From Ruaniaceae bacterium KH17 (GTDB lineage Bacteria > Actinomycetota > Actinomycetes > Actinomycetales > Actinomycetaceae), in the NCBI GenBank assembly GCA_900199505.1, contig FZQV01000001.1:62001-126000 (forward strand): 64,000 nt of DNA. Direction: 5' to 3'. Of the stretch, positions 28,705 through 37,729 are shown piece by piece. Numbering within the stretch: position 1 is the stretch's first letter; the number at the start of each line of letters is the position of its first letter. Below the pieces are notes generated by a model. The model made no database searches. It was given only the letters and a program-made list of their open reading frames with translations, and had not been told where the DNA came from. The position numbers and the translations under genes were made by a program.

Positions 28705-30144
28705 ATGGCAGTACACGCACCTTTCGCCCGCTCCGATGAACGCTGGCTCGGCGGGGTCTCCGCAGGCCTCGCCCACCGGCTCGGCATCGATCCCGCACTC
28801 ATCCGCTCGCTCTTTCTCTTATGCACGCTTGTTGGCGGCTTCGGGTTGATTCTCTACGGGCTCGGGTGGCTCCTCCTGCCGGACGCCCAGGGTGAGGTAA
28901 TCCTGGCCGAACTCTTCCGAGGCCGTCCGCAGTCTGCACTCGTGGGTGCCTCCGTGATGCTGGTGCTGGGCGCGAGCCGGCCATTGTCCTGGTTTTATGG
29001 TGCGGCCGTGGACGGTTCCGACACCGGCTACATGCTCTATCTGGTCTCGCTGCTCGCGCTCCTCGCCGCCACCGTGCTGACAGTCGCCGCGCTGATCCTC
29101 GCCCGGCGTGCGGCCAGACGGCGTAGCAGCCTGGCCCAGCCCGCCGTTTCCACACCGGTCACCGAAACGATCGTGTCCGACGGCGTCCCCCTCCCCCCAC
29201 CCGGAGCGGTGTCGCTGGATACCCCCACCATCGCGATCGACTCGGTCCCAACCGAGCCGCTGAAGAAGACCTGGTTCAGCCGCGGCACCGATGTGATGAC
29301 CGAGCCGCGACCGACGCCCGTGTCACCGCCACCGCCGCCACGCCCGACGAAGCCCCGCCGCCCGAAGGCCGGCTCACGCCATGTCCAGCTCACGCTCGCG
29401 GCCAGCTTCCTTGCGATCGCCGCGATCGCCGTCGGGAACAATGAACTCAGCATTCGGAGCATTGGCCAGGCGTGCGGCGCCACGGCGATTATCTGGGGTG
29501 CCTCGGTTGCGGTGGCGGCGGCACGTGGCCGCCGGGCGGCGGGCACTTCGATCATGGCGACGCTTGCGGTTGGTGCGTGTGCGGTGCCACTGGCCGTGGC
29601 TTCCGTAGCGCCCGCAGCGACGCTGACCGCGCCGATCGATCCGTACTGTGGACAGGCATCTCGACTCGGAAGCATCACCTGCGCGTACACCGAGCGTTGG
29701 AGTGTGGTCGATGACGGCGTCGTCGAGCGGATCCTGGAGGTTGGCGAACCACTCGTACTCACGAACGGGATCGGCCAGACATCGCTCTCGATCGCAACCG
29801 AGGAGCCGCTCATCATCACCGTCACCGGCGGAATCTCCGGAGTGAGCGCACTTCTGCCGGGGTGGGGGCTCGAGCAGCATGGCTCAGTCCAGATTCTCGA
29901 TGCCGAGGATTCGATCGTGGACATCACGGGCACAGAGCACTTCTACCCGTCCTGGTACAGGTTCCGCCTATCGGACGAGACGCTCGTATTGACGTCACCC
30001 GGCGCCGTCCCTGGCGAGGCCGCTGAGATCCGCATCGAGACCGGCTCTGGCGACGTCTCGCTGTCCACTCGCGCGGCCGACACAGAGATTGGGCGCGTCC
30101 ATGAGGAGGTCTGGCGCCTCGAAGACGAGATGTGGAACAGGTAG
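28705..30144 (+). CDS. PspC-domain membrane protein with truncated tail (EsrI-like)
   Basis: A 479-residue protein: N-terminal PspC domain (DERWLGGVSAGLAHRLGIDP, helix LCTLVGGFGLILYGLGWLLLP), two more helices near 90-140, a Pro-rich cytoplasmic linker, two helices near 235-300 and a C-terminal beta-rich domain. This is the layout of the PspC partner (EsrI) of actinobacterial envelope-stress three-component systems. An in-frame TAG at 30142 truncates it: the same frame stays open for 37 more acidic residues up to a TGA that overlaps the next start. The start is ATG at 28705 with AGAGG four bases upstream; the next possible start upstream (28660) lies inside the repeat array. Confidence 0.8.
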   Translation: MAVHAPFARSDERWLGGVSAGLAHRLGIDPALIRSLFLLCTLVGGFGLILYGLGWLLLPDAQGEVILAELFRGRPQSALVGASVMLVLGASRPLSWFYGAAVDGSDTGYMLYLVSLLALLAATVLTVAALILARRAARRRSSLAQPAVSTPVTETIVSDGVPLPPPGAVSLDTPTIAIDSVPTEPLKKTWFSRGTDVMTEPRPTPVSPPPPPRPTKPRRPKAGSRHVQLTLAASFLAIAAIAVGNNELSIRSIGQACGATAIIWGASVAVAAARGRRAAGTSIMATLAVGACAVPLAVASVAPAATLTAPIDPYCGQASRLGSITCAYTERWSVVDDGVVERILEVGEPLVLTNGIGQTSLSIATEEPLIITVTGGISGVSALLPGWGLEQHGSVQILDAEDSIVDITGTEHFYPSWYRFRLSDETLVLTSPGAVPGEAAEIRIETGSGDVSLSTRAADTEIGRVHEEVWRLEDEMWNR

Positions 30145-30258
30145 AACACCGAGGAGAGCGAGGCCATCGAGACAGATGACGCCAGCGAGTCCACCGCCGA
30201 ACTGACAGACGAGACGGGCACCGATGAGGAACCCGCCGACGAGGGAGCAACCGAATGA
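30145..30258 (+). pseudogene. Orphaned acidic C-terminal tail of the PspC protein
   Basis: After the TAG at 30142-30144 the same frame continues NTEESEAIETDD... to TGA at 30256-30258: 37 residues, mostly Glu, Asp, Thr and Ser. That TGA overlaps the ATG of the next gene (ATGA), the normal operon junction, so the original gene almost certainly ended here. A CAG-to-TAG change would explain it. Confidence 0.7.
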
Positions 30259-30551
30259 ACCGCCGTCCAGGACTCTTTGCTTGGGGACTGTTCGCGCTCG
30301 TGATAGGCGCGGCCACGATCTACAGCGTCACAGTGAACCCGCTCAGCCCATTCCAGATCGGGATCCTCGCGCTCACGGCACTTGGGCTGGTGCTCGCGGT
30401 CGCGGCACTCCTGCCGCGGCCCGATACACCCGAGTCAGAGGCGCCGGACGCCACCACTCCCGCCGAGAGTCTAGAGCTTCTCGACCTGGGTATAGGTGAG
30501 CAGGAGCCGCTTGACGCCGGAGGAGCCGAAGTCGATCTTGGCGACCGGTGA
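30255..30551 (+). CDS. Small membrane protein of the PspC operon
   Basis: 98 residues with two hydrophobic helices (LFAWGLFALVIGAATIY and IGILALTALGLVLAVAALL) and an acidic soluble tail. Similar small two-helix proteins often follow PspC proteins in actinobacteria. No motif gives a function. The last 27 codons overlap the 3' end of the convergent helicase gene by 81 bp, which suggests that the original stop was lost and the frame runs on. Translation would be coupled to a PspC frame that now stops early. Confidence 0.6.
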   Translation: MNRRPGLFAWGLFALVIGAATIYSVTVNPLSPFQIGILALTALGLVLAVAALLPRPDTPESEAPDATTPAESLELLDLGIGEQEPLDAGGAEVDLGDR

Positions 30552-32882
30552 CTTCGAGGTGTTCTCCAGCTCGAGCACGGTGCCGAGGCCGTAAGAATCG
30601 TGAGTGACGCGGTCCCCCACGGCGAGATCCGGCACGTTCGCGCGAGGCTTGGCCGAGCCAAAGCTGGGCGCGCCGTCCTTGGGCTTGGTGGTCCGCACGG
30701 CACCCGAGCGCCCGCCGCTGCCGCCGCGGAATCCGCCTCCCCAGCCCGACGACGATGAGCCGCCCCAGGAGGATCCGCCACCCCCGCCGCCCCATGAGGT
30801 CTCGACTTCGGAGAACTCGCGGCGCCACTCGATCGACTCGGCGGGGATATCGTCAAGGAAGCGTGAACGCGGGAGCTGCTGCGGCGAACCCCATGCCGTG
30901 CGCACGGCGGCACGGGTGAGGTACAGCCGCTCGCGGGCCCGCGTGAGCGCTACGTAAGCGAGGCGCCGTTCCTCGGCGAGTTCCTTCTCCTCCCCCATCG
31001 AACGCTGGTGCGGGAACGTACCATCCTCCATGCCGGTCACGAACACCACCGGGAACTCCAGGCCCTTCGCGGTGTGGACGGTCATGAGCGTGATTTGGCC
31101 GGCGTCGTCGCCCGGAATCTGGTCCGAATCGGCCACGAGCGAGACCCGCTCGAGGAAGTCCCCCAGAGTGCCTTCCGGGTTCAGTTCGGCGAACTCGGCG
31201 GCGACGGCGTGGAGTTCGGCAAGGTTCTCAACCCGGGACTGGTCCTGCGGGTCCTTCGAGGCGCGCAGGGACGCGAGGTAGCCGGAGCGGTCGAGCGCGG
31301 CGTCGAGGATCTCGGCGGGCGAGGCATCTTCGGCAAACGTACGCAGGCCCTCCATCAGGTTGTGGAAGTCAACGACGGCCGCGCGGCCGCGGTCGGCCAG
31401 CCCGGGGAAAGGGATGGCCTCGTCCGCCGTGGCGGCAATCGCGGCGCCGAACGAGACGCCGTGGTTCTCGGCGTACACGTTAAGCATCGCCACCGAGCGC
31501 TCGCCGATCCCACGCTTGGGCACGCCCAGCACACGGCGCAGATTCACCGAATCATCCGGGTTGGCGATGGCGCGGAGGTAGGCCACCGCGTCCTTGATCT
31601 CCTTGCGCTCGTAGAAGCGTGTGCCGCCCACCACGCGGTACGGGAGACCAGCCCGGATCAATACCTCTTCCAGCGCACGGGACTGCGCATTGGCGCGGTA
31701 GAAGATCGCCACATCCGCGGGCTTCACGCCATGTTCGTCCGAGAGGGTATCGATCTCTTCGGCGATGAAGCGGGCCTCGTCGTGCTCCGAATCGGCCACG
31801 TAGCCCACGATTTTCGCGCCCGCACCCTCGGCGGTCCAGAGGTTCTTCTTCATCCGGCCGGAGTTCTTCTCAATCACCGAGTTCGCCGCATTCAGGATGT
31901 TCTGCGTCGAGCGGTAGTTCTGCTCGAGCATCACCGTGCGCGCGTTCGGGTAATCCTTGCCGAACTCGTCGATGTTGCGGATCGTGGCGCCGCGGAAGGC
32001 ATAGATCGACTGGTCCGAATCGCCCACCACCGTGAGGCTGCCGGGGTTCGCGGTGCCTGCTCCCACGAGCTCGCGCACGAGCACGTACTGGGCGTGGTTG
32101 GTGTCCTGGTACTCGTCCACGAGGATGTGCCGGAAGCGGCGGCGGTAGTGCTCGGCAACGGCGGGGAACGCCTGCAACAGGTGCACTGTGGTCATGATGA
32201 TGTCATCGAAATCGAGGGCGTTCGCCTCGGCCAGGCGCCGCTGGTAGAGCGTGTACGCGTCCCGCAGCGCCACCTCCATGGGGTTGTTCGGGTTCGCTGT
32301 GCGGGCGTAGTCCTCGGGATCGATCAGCTCGTTCTTCAGGTCCGAGACTCGGCGCGAGAAAACTTTGGGATTGAAGCGCTTCGGATCGAGATCGAGTGCC
32401 TGAAGCGTGAGCGTCATCAGGCGCTGGGCATCCGCGGCGTCGTAGATCGAGAACGTCGACCGCATCCCGAGGTGCTCGTGCTGGGCGCGCAGGATCCGCA
32501 CGCATGCCGAGTGGAATGTGGAGACCCACATGCCACGCGCGGCCGGGCCCACGAGATCGGCCACGCGTTCGCGCATCTCGGCGGCCGCCTTATTGGTGAA
32601 CGTGATCGCGAGGATCTCTCCCGGTTGCGCTCTCCCGGTGGCGAGGAGGTAGCCGATCCGGTTGGTCAGGACCCGGGTCTTGCCCGAGCCGGCTCCTGCG
32701 ACGACGAGGAGGGGGACGCCGTCGTGCTCAACGGCCTCGCGTTGCTGCGGATTGAGGCCCGCCACGAGGGATTCGGGCGTGACCTGCGGCAGCCGAGACT
32801 CGGGTGCGGGCGCACCCCAACTCGGCAGCGCGGCCTCGGCGCTCACGGGGGTGGACGAAAAAAGGGAATCAAACAGGCTCAT
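30471..32882 (-). CDS. pcrA: ATP-dependent 3'-5' DNA helicase PcrA/UvrD
   Basis: An 803-residue superfamily-1 helicase. Q-motif LNPQQREAVEH, Walker A AGAGSGKTRVLTNR, motif II LVDEYQDTNHAQY, motif III GDSDQSIYAFRGA, motif V MTVHTAKGLEFPVVF and motif VI YVALTRARERL are all intact. A Gly/Ser-rich linker (GGGGGSSWGG) leads to the C-terminal Tudor-like RNA-polymerase-binding domain (VGDRVTHDSYGLGTVLE). ATG at 32882 is used; upstream codons lack similarity. Roles: nucleotide-excision repair and removal of stalled replication or transcription complexes. Confidence 0.96.
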   Translation of the reverse strand: MSLFDSLFSSTPVSAEAALPSWGAPAPESRLPQVTPESLVAGLNPQQREAVEHDGVPLLVVAGAGSGKTRVLTNRIGYLLATGRAQPGEILAITFTNKAAAEMRERVADLVGPAARGMWVSTFHSACVRILRAQHEHLGMRSTFSIYDAADAQRLMTLTLQALDLDPKRFNPKVFSRRVSDLKNELIDPEDYARTANPNNPMEVALRDAYTLYQRRLAEANALDFDDIIMTTVHLLQAFPAVAEHYRRRFRHILVDEYQDTNHAQYVLVRELVGAGTANPGSLTVVGDSDQSIYAFRGATIRNIDEFGKDYPNARTVMLEQNYRSTQNILNAANSVIEKNSGRMKKNLWTAEGAGAKIVGYVADSEHDEARFIAEEIDTLSDEHGVKPADVAIFYRANAQSRALEEVLIRAGLPYRVVGGTRFYERKEIKDAVAYLRAIANPDDSVNLRRVLGVPKRGIGERSVAMLNVYAENHGVSFGAAIAATADEAIPFPGLADRGRAAVVDFHNLMEGLRTFAEDASPAEILDAALDRSGYLASLRASKDPQDQSRVENLAELHAVAAEFAELNPEGTLGDFLERVSLVADSDQIPGDDAGQITLMTVHTAKGLEFPVVFVTGMEDGTFPHQRSMGEEKELAEERRLAYVALTRARERLYLTRAAVRTAWGSPQQLPRSRFLDDIPAESIEWRREFSEVETSWGGGGGGSSWGGSSSSGWGGGFRGGSGGRSGAVRTTKPKDGAPSFGSAKPRANVPDLAVGDRVTHDSYGLGTVLELENTSKSPVAKIDFGSSGVKRLLLTYTQVEKL

Positions 32883-32981
32883 CTCGTCCCCAAGCCTACG
32901 TGCTCCCACCGACACGCTCGGCCATCGGGACATCAGCCATCGTCCACCGTCATCTCCATGCGCCCAAGAGGTGCTCAATCA

Positions 32982-33093
32982 CGTCATTCTGCGTGGAGGG
33001 CGAAGCCCGGAATCGCAGAATCCAGATCGTACGGCAGCTGAACGTACCTTCCTGGATCCTGCGACTCTGCCTAGGGCTCCGCGCAGGATGACG
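32982..33093. repeat. Dispersed intergenic palindromic repeat, copy B
   Basis: Begins CGTCATTCTGCG, has arms GGAATCGCAGAATCCAG and CCTGGATCCTGCGAC, and ends GCGCAGGATGACG. It lies just upstream of pcrA and downstream of the membrane-protein gene at 33134, both minus strand. Confidence 0.8.
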
Positions 33094-33133
33094 AAGTGAG
33101 GTCGGACTCCACGTGGAACGACGGGAGATGCTG

Positions 33134-33607
33134 CTACCAGAGGAGAGCGATCAGGACATTGGCGATGAGGCCGACGGCGACGCCGATCAGCAGGCGTCGG
33201 CGCATCTCCTCGGGTGTGGCCATGGGGATCTCGTCATCATCGTTATCATCCTCGGCGGCGATCTCTGCCGAGATGGACTCGAGAGTGGAGGTATCGTCCA
33301 AACCCTGCCCGACGGCGTCGGGAAGGGCCGACGCTGCGGCCATCTGCTTCTCACGCTGCGCCACGAGCAGGCTGAGCACGAGCACTGCCGCCGCGATCGC
33401 GAACTTCACGCCAATCTTCGTGTGGTTCACGCCGCCCTCGGTGGAGAGCACTGCCACTAGCGCAATCCCGGCTATCAGCGCCGCAAGGGACGCGTGCCAC
33501 AAGCCTTTGGCCGGGCCACCCTTGATGAGTGACTTCAGCGCGATCGCAAGCGCGCCGAGGATGCTGAGGACGTGAATCAAGAGCAGGACGTAATAGAGGA
33601 CAGTCAT
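33134..33607 (-). CDS. Conserved small membrane protein
   Basis: 157 residues: three N-terminal helices (YYVLLLIHVLSILGALAIAL, GLWHASLAALIAGIALVAVL, IGVKFAIAAAVLVLSLLV), an acidic cytoplasmic segment (AAEDDNDDDE) and a final C-terminal helix (LLIGVAVGLIANVLIALLW). The HVLSIxGALA start resembles actinobacterial integral membrane proteins of unknown role. No partner gene is obvious; pcrA is downstream, separated by a repeat. Confidence 0.75.
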   Translation of the reverse strand: MTVLYYVLLLIHVLSILGALAIALKSLIKGGPAKGLWHASLAALIAGIALVAVLSTEGGVNHTKIGVKFAIAAAVLVLSLLVAQREKQMAAASALPDAVGQGLDDTSTLESISAEIAAEDDNDDDEIPMATPEEMRRRLLIGVAVGLIANVLIALLW

Positions 33608-33700
33608 GCCTCAAGCCTACGTGCGATTGGGGGCTGAGCCTCACCCCGCGTGAAGCCCAGCCCCCAACCGGTCTGGTGGCCGCCGTCGCGGCATATGGGA

Positions 33701-33734
33701 AAGGGTGGCGTGGCCACACGACCACGCCACCCTT
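33701..33734. terminator. Terminator hairpin
   Basis: Perfect 13-bp stem (AAGGGTGGCGTGG at 33701 / CCACGCCACCCTT to 33734), eight-base loop, with a short T-run on the minus strand. It ends the gene at 33753, 19 bases past its stop. Confidence 0.88.
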
Positions 33735-33752
33735 ACCGATTCAGTGAAGGAG

Positions 33753-34262
33753 TTACTCCTTGCGCGCCTCAACGAGCGCCGGAGCGGCTTCCACCTTCAC
33801 AACCTTGTTCAGCGAGAGGCCGATCAGGATGAACATGAGGCCCAGGCCCATTACGAGAGCCGAGACGCCGTAGGCCACAACCGAAGTGAACAGCGAGGCC
33901 CGCAGGAACGAGGCGTTCATCATGGTGTTGCGCTGTGCCTGGAGCTCCGCAGCGCGATCCTCGTCACCGGCGGCGGTTGCTTCACGCACCATCGCACCGA
34001 GCTCGGCGTAGGTACCTTCCGAACCCGCAAGCGCGTGCATGTTGATGACCTCGGCCTGCGAGTAGGCGGTAATCGGGCCGTTCACCGCTTGACCGCGAGT
34101 GAAGGCCATCGGGGCGTCATCGCCGATGGTCATTTTTTCAGCGGACAGCTGGCTGGTGATCATGCCCCAGACCACGCCACCGGCGATGATCAGGACGATG
34201 CCGGCCACGAGGGACAGGATGCCGGTGAATTTGACGATCCCGAGGGACTTGGAGGATGACAT
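33753..34262 (-). CDS. Two-helix envelope protein (often named LigA-like)
   Basis: 169 residues with an N-terminal helix (LSLVAGIVLIIAGGVVWGMI), an extracytoplasmic domain (residues ~40-120; HALAGSEGTYAELGAMVREA) and a second helix (VVAYGVSALVMGLGLMFILIGL) with a short basic/acidic tail. Databases often label such actinobacterial proteins aromatic ring-opening dioxygenase LigA, but nothing here supports that chemistry. GAAAGGAA stands eight bases before ATG 34262; the longer upstream frame is not conserved in character. Confidence 0.72.
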   Translation of the reverse strand: MSSSKSLGIVKFTGILSLVAGIVLIIAGGVVWGMITSQLSAEKMTIGDDAPMAFTRGQAVNGPITAYSQAEVINMHALAGSEGTYAELGAMVREATAAGDEDRAAELQAQRNTMMNASFLRASLFTSVVAYGVSALVMGLGLMFILIGLSLNKVVKVEAAPALVEARKE

Positions 34263-34536
34263 TGCGGGGTTCCTTTCGGTGCGGGCTTCGTGCCCGGTGA
34301 GGTGTTCTCTCACGGTCAAGTATTGGGTATCTCGATCCGCTATTCTCGGGACCATTGTCCCGACTTTCTGCGAAAGTCCCAGGACTTTGACGGCCAATAG
34401 TCCCAGCCGCGCGGGCGGAAACGTCCTAGCCGCTCCCGAGACTTCCGTCCCACACCCTATTCGAGGATCCGGTAGCCCTTTGGCGAACCGCCGCGGAGAT
34501 ATGCCAGAGTTAATGAGAACAGAATCGAGGAGCGCC

Positions 34537-35694
34537 ATGCCGGCACACGCGACTGCACCATCTAGCCACCCCAAGGTGCTGATCGTGACAAACGACTTCC
34601 CGCCCCGTAGCGGCGGCATCGAGACCTTCGTTGGCGCGCTCGCGGACCGCTTCGATCCGGATCAGGTCGTGGTCTACACCTCCACCGAGGAGGGCGACGC
34701 CGAGTACGACCCAACACTCCCCTACCCCGTAATCCGCGACAAGACTCGGATGCTGTTACCCACCGCCCGAGTGAGAAGAACCGCCGTCGGGCTCCTGAAA
34801 GAGTACGGCTGCGACCGAGTGCTATTCGGCGCTTCAGCCCCGCTTGGACTCATGGGCGATGACCTCCGAGCCGCGGGGGCGAAGCGGGTCGTGGCGATCA
34901 CCCATGGGCACGAGGTGTGGTGGGCCCGGATTCCCGGCACGCGCTCGGCCATCCGGAAGATCGCCGAGCGGGTGGACGTTCTCACGTATATCGCCGGCTG
35001 GACCCGCGATCAGATTGCGCGGGCCATTCCCGACGGCGTCGTCACCAGCACGATGCGACGCATGCCTCCGGGCGTCAACGCCGATCATTTCCACCCGGAT
35101 TGTGGCGGTGCCGAGGTGCGGAAGCAGCACGGGATTCCGGCGGATGCACCGGTGGTGGTGAGCGTCTCACGGATCGTGAAGCGCAAAGGTCAAGACCGGC
35201 TGATCGAGGGTTGGCCGCAGGTCCTGCGCACGCACCCCAATGCGCGGCTCGTGATCGCTGGCAGCGGGCCCTATACGAAGACTCTGGAGAAGCTCGCGGC
35301 GAAGCACGGAGTGCAGGACAGCGTGATCCTCGCCGGGCGTGTGCCGGACATGTCGAGCTACATGGACGCCGCGGACGTCTTCGCGATGCCCTGCCGCTAC
35401 CGCCACTTCGGGATGGAAGCCGAAGGCCTCGGAATCGTGTTCCTCGAGGCCGCGGCCTGCGAGAAGCCCGTGATCGTGGGCGATTCCGGCGGCGCCCCTG
35501 ATGCCGTGATCGATGGCGAGACGGGCTACCTGGTGGATCCGAACGACGTCGGGCAGATTGCCGAACGCATCACCGAACTCCTGAGCGATCCCGCGAAGGC
35601 GCGCGCCATGGGGAAGCGTGGCCGCCAGTTCGTGCTCGACGGCTGGCAATGGGACCAGATCGCCGAGACCTGCAAGAGCTACCTGGGGATGTAG
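34537..35694 (+). CDS. pimB: GT4 glycosyltransferase, PimB-like mannosyltransferase
   Basis: A 385-residue GT-B enzyme: N-terminal VLIVTNDFPPRSGGIETFV (acceptor side), HGHEVWW, PPGVNADHF, then the nucleotide-sugar domain VVSVSRIVKRKGQDRLIE, AGSGPY and the E-x7-E motif GMEAEGLGIVFLEAAA. The pattern matches PimB', which adds the second mannose to phosphatidylinositol mannoside using GDP-mannose at the inner membrane face. GAGGAG stands three to eight bases before the ATG. Ends base-to-base with convergent guaA. Another hexose transferase of the same family remains possible. Confidence 0.8.
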   Translation: MPAHATAPSSHPKVLIVTNDFPPRSGGIETFVGALADRFDPDQVVVYTSTEEGDAEYDPTLPYPVIRDKTRMLLPTARVRRTAVGLLKEYGCDRVLFGASAPLGLMGDDLRAAGAKRVVAITHGHEVWWARIPGTRSAIRKIAERVDVLTYIAGWTRDQIARAIPDGVVTSTMRRMPPGVNADHFHPDCGGAEVRKQHGIPADAPVVVSVSRIVKRKGQDRLIEGWPQVLRTHPNARLVIAGSGPYTKTLEKLAAKHGVQDSVILAGRVPDMSSYMDAADVFAMPCRYRHFGMEAEGLGIVFLEAAACEKPVIVGDSGGAPDAVIDGETGYLVDPNDVGQIAERITELLSDPAKARAMGKRGRQFVLDGWQWDQIAETCKSYLGM

Positions 35695-37242
35695 CTACTC
35701 CCACTCGATGGTGCCTGGCGGCTTCGAGGTCACGTCGAGGACCACTCGGTTCACCTCGGGCACGGAGTTCGTGATCCGGTTCGAGATCTGCGCGAGCACC
35801 TCGTACGGAACGCGGCTCCAATCGGCGGTCATCGCGTCCTCGGAGGAGACCGGGCGCAGCACGATCGGGTGGCCGTAGGTGCGGCCATCGCCCTGCACGC
35901 CCACGGAGCGCACGTCCGCGAGAAGCACCACGGGACACTGCCAGATGTCGCGGTCGAGTCCGGCCGCGGTGAGTTCTTCGCGAGCAATCAGATCCGCCGC
36001 ACGCAGGATCTCCAGGCGCTCATGCGTTACCTCGCCCACAATCCGGATACCGAGGCCCGGCCCTGGGAACGGCTGGCGCCACACGATCGCTTCGGGCACG
36101 CCGAGTTCCAGCCCGACGGCGCGTACCTCGTCCTTAAACAGCTCACGTAGCGGCTCCACCAGTTCGAATTGGAGATCGTCCGGGAGCCCGCCCACATTGT
36201 GGTGCGACTTGATGTTCGCCGCACCCTCGCCGCCACCCGACTCGACGACGTCCGGATACAAGGTGCCCTGCACGAGGTACTTGACCTCACCGCAGTCGGA
36301 CACGATGTCCCGCGCGGCCTGCTCGAAGACGCGAATGAACTCGCGGCCAATGATCTTGCGCTTGGTCTCGGGATCGGTGACCCCGGCGAGCGCCGTGAGG
36401 AAGCGCTCGCGCGCGTCCACGGTGACCAGCTTGACGCCCGTGGAAGCAACGAAGTCGCGCTCCACCTGCTCCACTTCACCCGCACGCAGGAGCCCGTGGT
36501 CCACGAACACGCACGTGAGCTGGTCCCCCACCGCCTTCTGCACGAGCGCGGCGGCCACCGAGGAGTCCACGCCGCCGGAGAGCCCGCAGATCACGCGATC
36601 CGTGCCCACCTGGGCGCGGATGGACTCGAGCTGGGACTCGATCACGCTGCCCGCGTTCCACGTGGGTTCGATGCCCGCGCCGCGGTGCAGGAAGTTCACG
36701 AGGCTCGCCTGGCCGTACGCCGTGTGCAGCACTTCGGGGTGCCACTGCACGCCGAAGAGCCGGCGCGCGCGGTCCTCGAAGGCGGCGACCGGCGCTCCCG
36801 CCGAACTCGCCAGTACCTCGAAGCCCTCGGGGGCCGCGGTGACCGCGTCGCCGTGGCTCATCCACACTGTCTGCTCGGTTGGCGTGCCATCGAGGAGGAT
36901 TCCCGTTGCGGCGAGGGCCACCGGAGTCGAGCCGTATTCACGGGTTTCGGTACGCCCCACGGTCCCACCGAGCGCATGCGCCATCGCCTGGAACCCGTAG
37001 CAAATACCAAAGACGGGGACCCCAGAAAGGAACAGCTCGGGATCAACCGAGGGGGCGCCGTCGGCATAGACCGAGGAGGGACCGCCAGAAAGCACGATCG
37101 CGGCCGGTTCCTTCGCGAGCATGTCCGCCACGGACATGGTGTGCGGGACGATCTCGGAATAGACGTTCGCCTCGCGCACGCGGCGGGCGATGAGCTGGGC
37201 GTACTGGGCGCCGAAGTCGATGACGAGGACGGGATGAGTCAC
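35695..37242 (-). CDS. guaA: GMP synthase (glutamine-hydrolysing)
   Basis: A 515-residue enzyme aminating XMP to GMP. The class I glutamine amidotransferase domain has [15 protein letters not shown], the nucleophile [11 protein letters not shown] and the His/Glu pair QWHPEV. The ATP pyrophosphatase domain has the PP-loop [13 protein letters not shown], and the dimer domain ends PPGTIEWE. It overlaps the DUF3817 gene by four bases. A GuaB3-type IMP-dehydrogenase relative is encoded at 60.8 kb, but no standard guaB is in this window. Confidence 0.97.
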   Translation of the reverse strand: MTHPVLVIDFGAQYAQLIARRVREANVYSEIVPHTMSVADMLAKEPAAIVLSGGPSSVYADGAPSVDPELFLSGVPVFGICYGFQAMAHALGGTVGRTETREYGSTPVALAATGILLDGTPTEQTVWMSHGDAVTAAPEGFEVLASSAGAPVAAFEDRARRLFGVQWHPEVLHTAYGQASLVNFLHRGAGIEPTWNAGSVIESQLESIRAQVGTDRVICGLSGGVDSSVAAALVQKAVGDQLTCVFVDHGLLRAGEVEQVERDFVASTGVKLVTVDARERFLTALAGVTDPETKRKIIGREFIRVFEQAARDIVSDCGEVKYLVQGTLYPDVVESGGGEGAANIKSHHNVGGLPDDLQFELVEPLRELFKDEVRAVGLELGVPEAIVWRQPFPGPGLGIRIVGEVTHERLEILRAADLIAREELTAAGLDRDIWQCPVVLLADVRSVGVQGDGRTYGHPIVLRPVSSEDAMTADWSRVPYEVLAQISNRITNSVPEVNRVVLDVTSKPPGTIEWE

Positions 37243-37667
37243 GAGGAGAGCCTATCTGTCGCGTTGGCGAGGCGTTCGGCGTGGTCGATCCGCGCGGGCA
37301 GATCCGCATCGAACCAGCGCTGCGCGCGGGCCTCCATCACGAACGAGAGAGCCGGGACCACTCCGCCGGCGATCAGCAGCACGAGCTTGCCGAAGCCCCA
37401 GCGCATTTGCAGCCACAACTGGAACACGGTCACCGCGTAGATCACGTAGATCCAGCCGTGCACGATCGCGATCCAGATGCCGAGCACGGGGGCGGCCGTG
37501 CCGTCCGGGTTGTAGCCGTTCAGATGGAACACGTACTTCAGCACCATTTCGAGGCACAGCAAGAGCAGGAACGAGCCTGTGACGAACGCCATCACCTTGT
37601 ATCGAGTGAACGCCCCGCGAGCGCGGGACTCAAAACTGGCGCGAACAGATGCCGAATCCGTAGTCAT
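37239..37667 (-). CDS. DUF3817 integral membrane protein
   Basis: 142 residues with three helices: [44 protein letters not shown] and [20 protein letters not shown]. The [12 protein letters not shown] and HGWIYVIY motifs define DUF3817 (YdzA-like). The gene is conserved directly upstream of guaA in many actinobacteria and here overlaps it by four bases. Function unknown. Confidence 0.88.
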   Translation of the reverse strand: MTTDSASVRASFESRARGAFTRYKVMAFVTGSFLLLLCLEMVLKYVFHLNGYNPDGTAAPVLGIWIAIVHGWIYVIYAVTVFQLWLQMRWGFGKLVLLIAGGVVPALSFVMEARAQRWFDADLPARIDHAERLANATDRLSS

Positions 37668-37729
37668 ACACTCAAGGGTAATCGGAAAAGAATTCGATTC
37701 GTGTCAGCGTCCGGGTCTAGGCTCATCTG

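Noticed and set aside
31008-33041. A 677-codon open frame on the plus strand
   Set aside because: It lies entirely antisense to pcrA, whose motifs are complete. Its composition (Arg, His, Val, Gly-rich) is the usual mirror of a high-GC gene.
33753-34262. Naming this protein an aromatic ring-opening dioxygenase (LigA)
   Set aside because: It has two membrane helices and no metal-binding or dioxygenase motif; the label is a common database carry-over.
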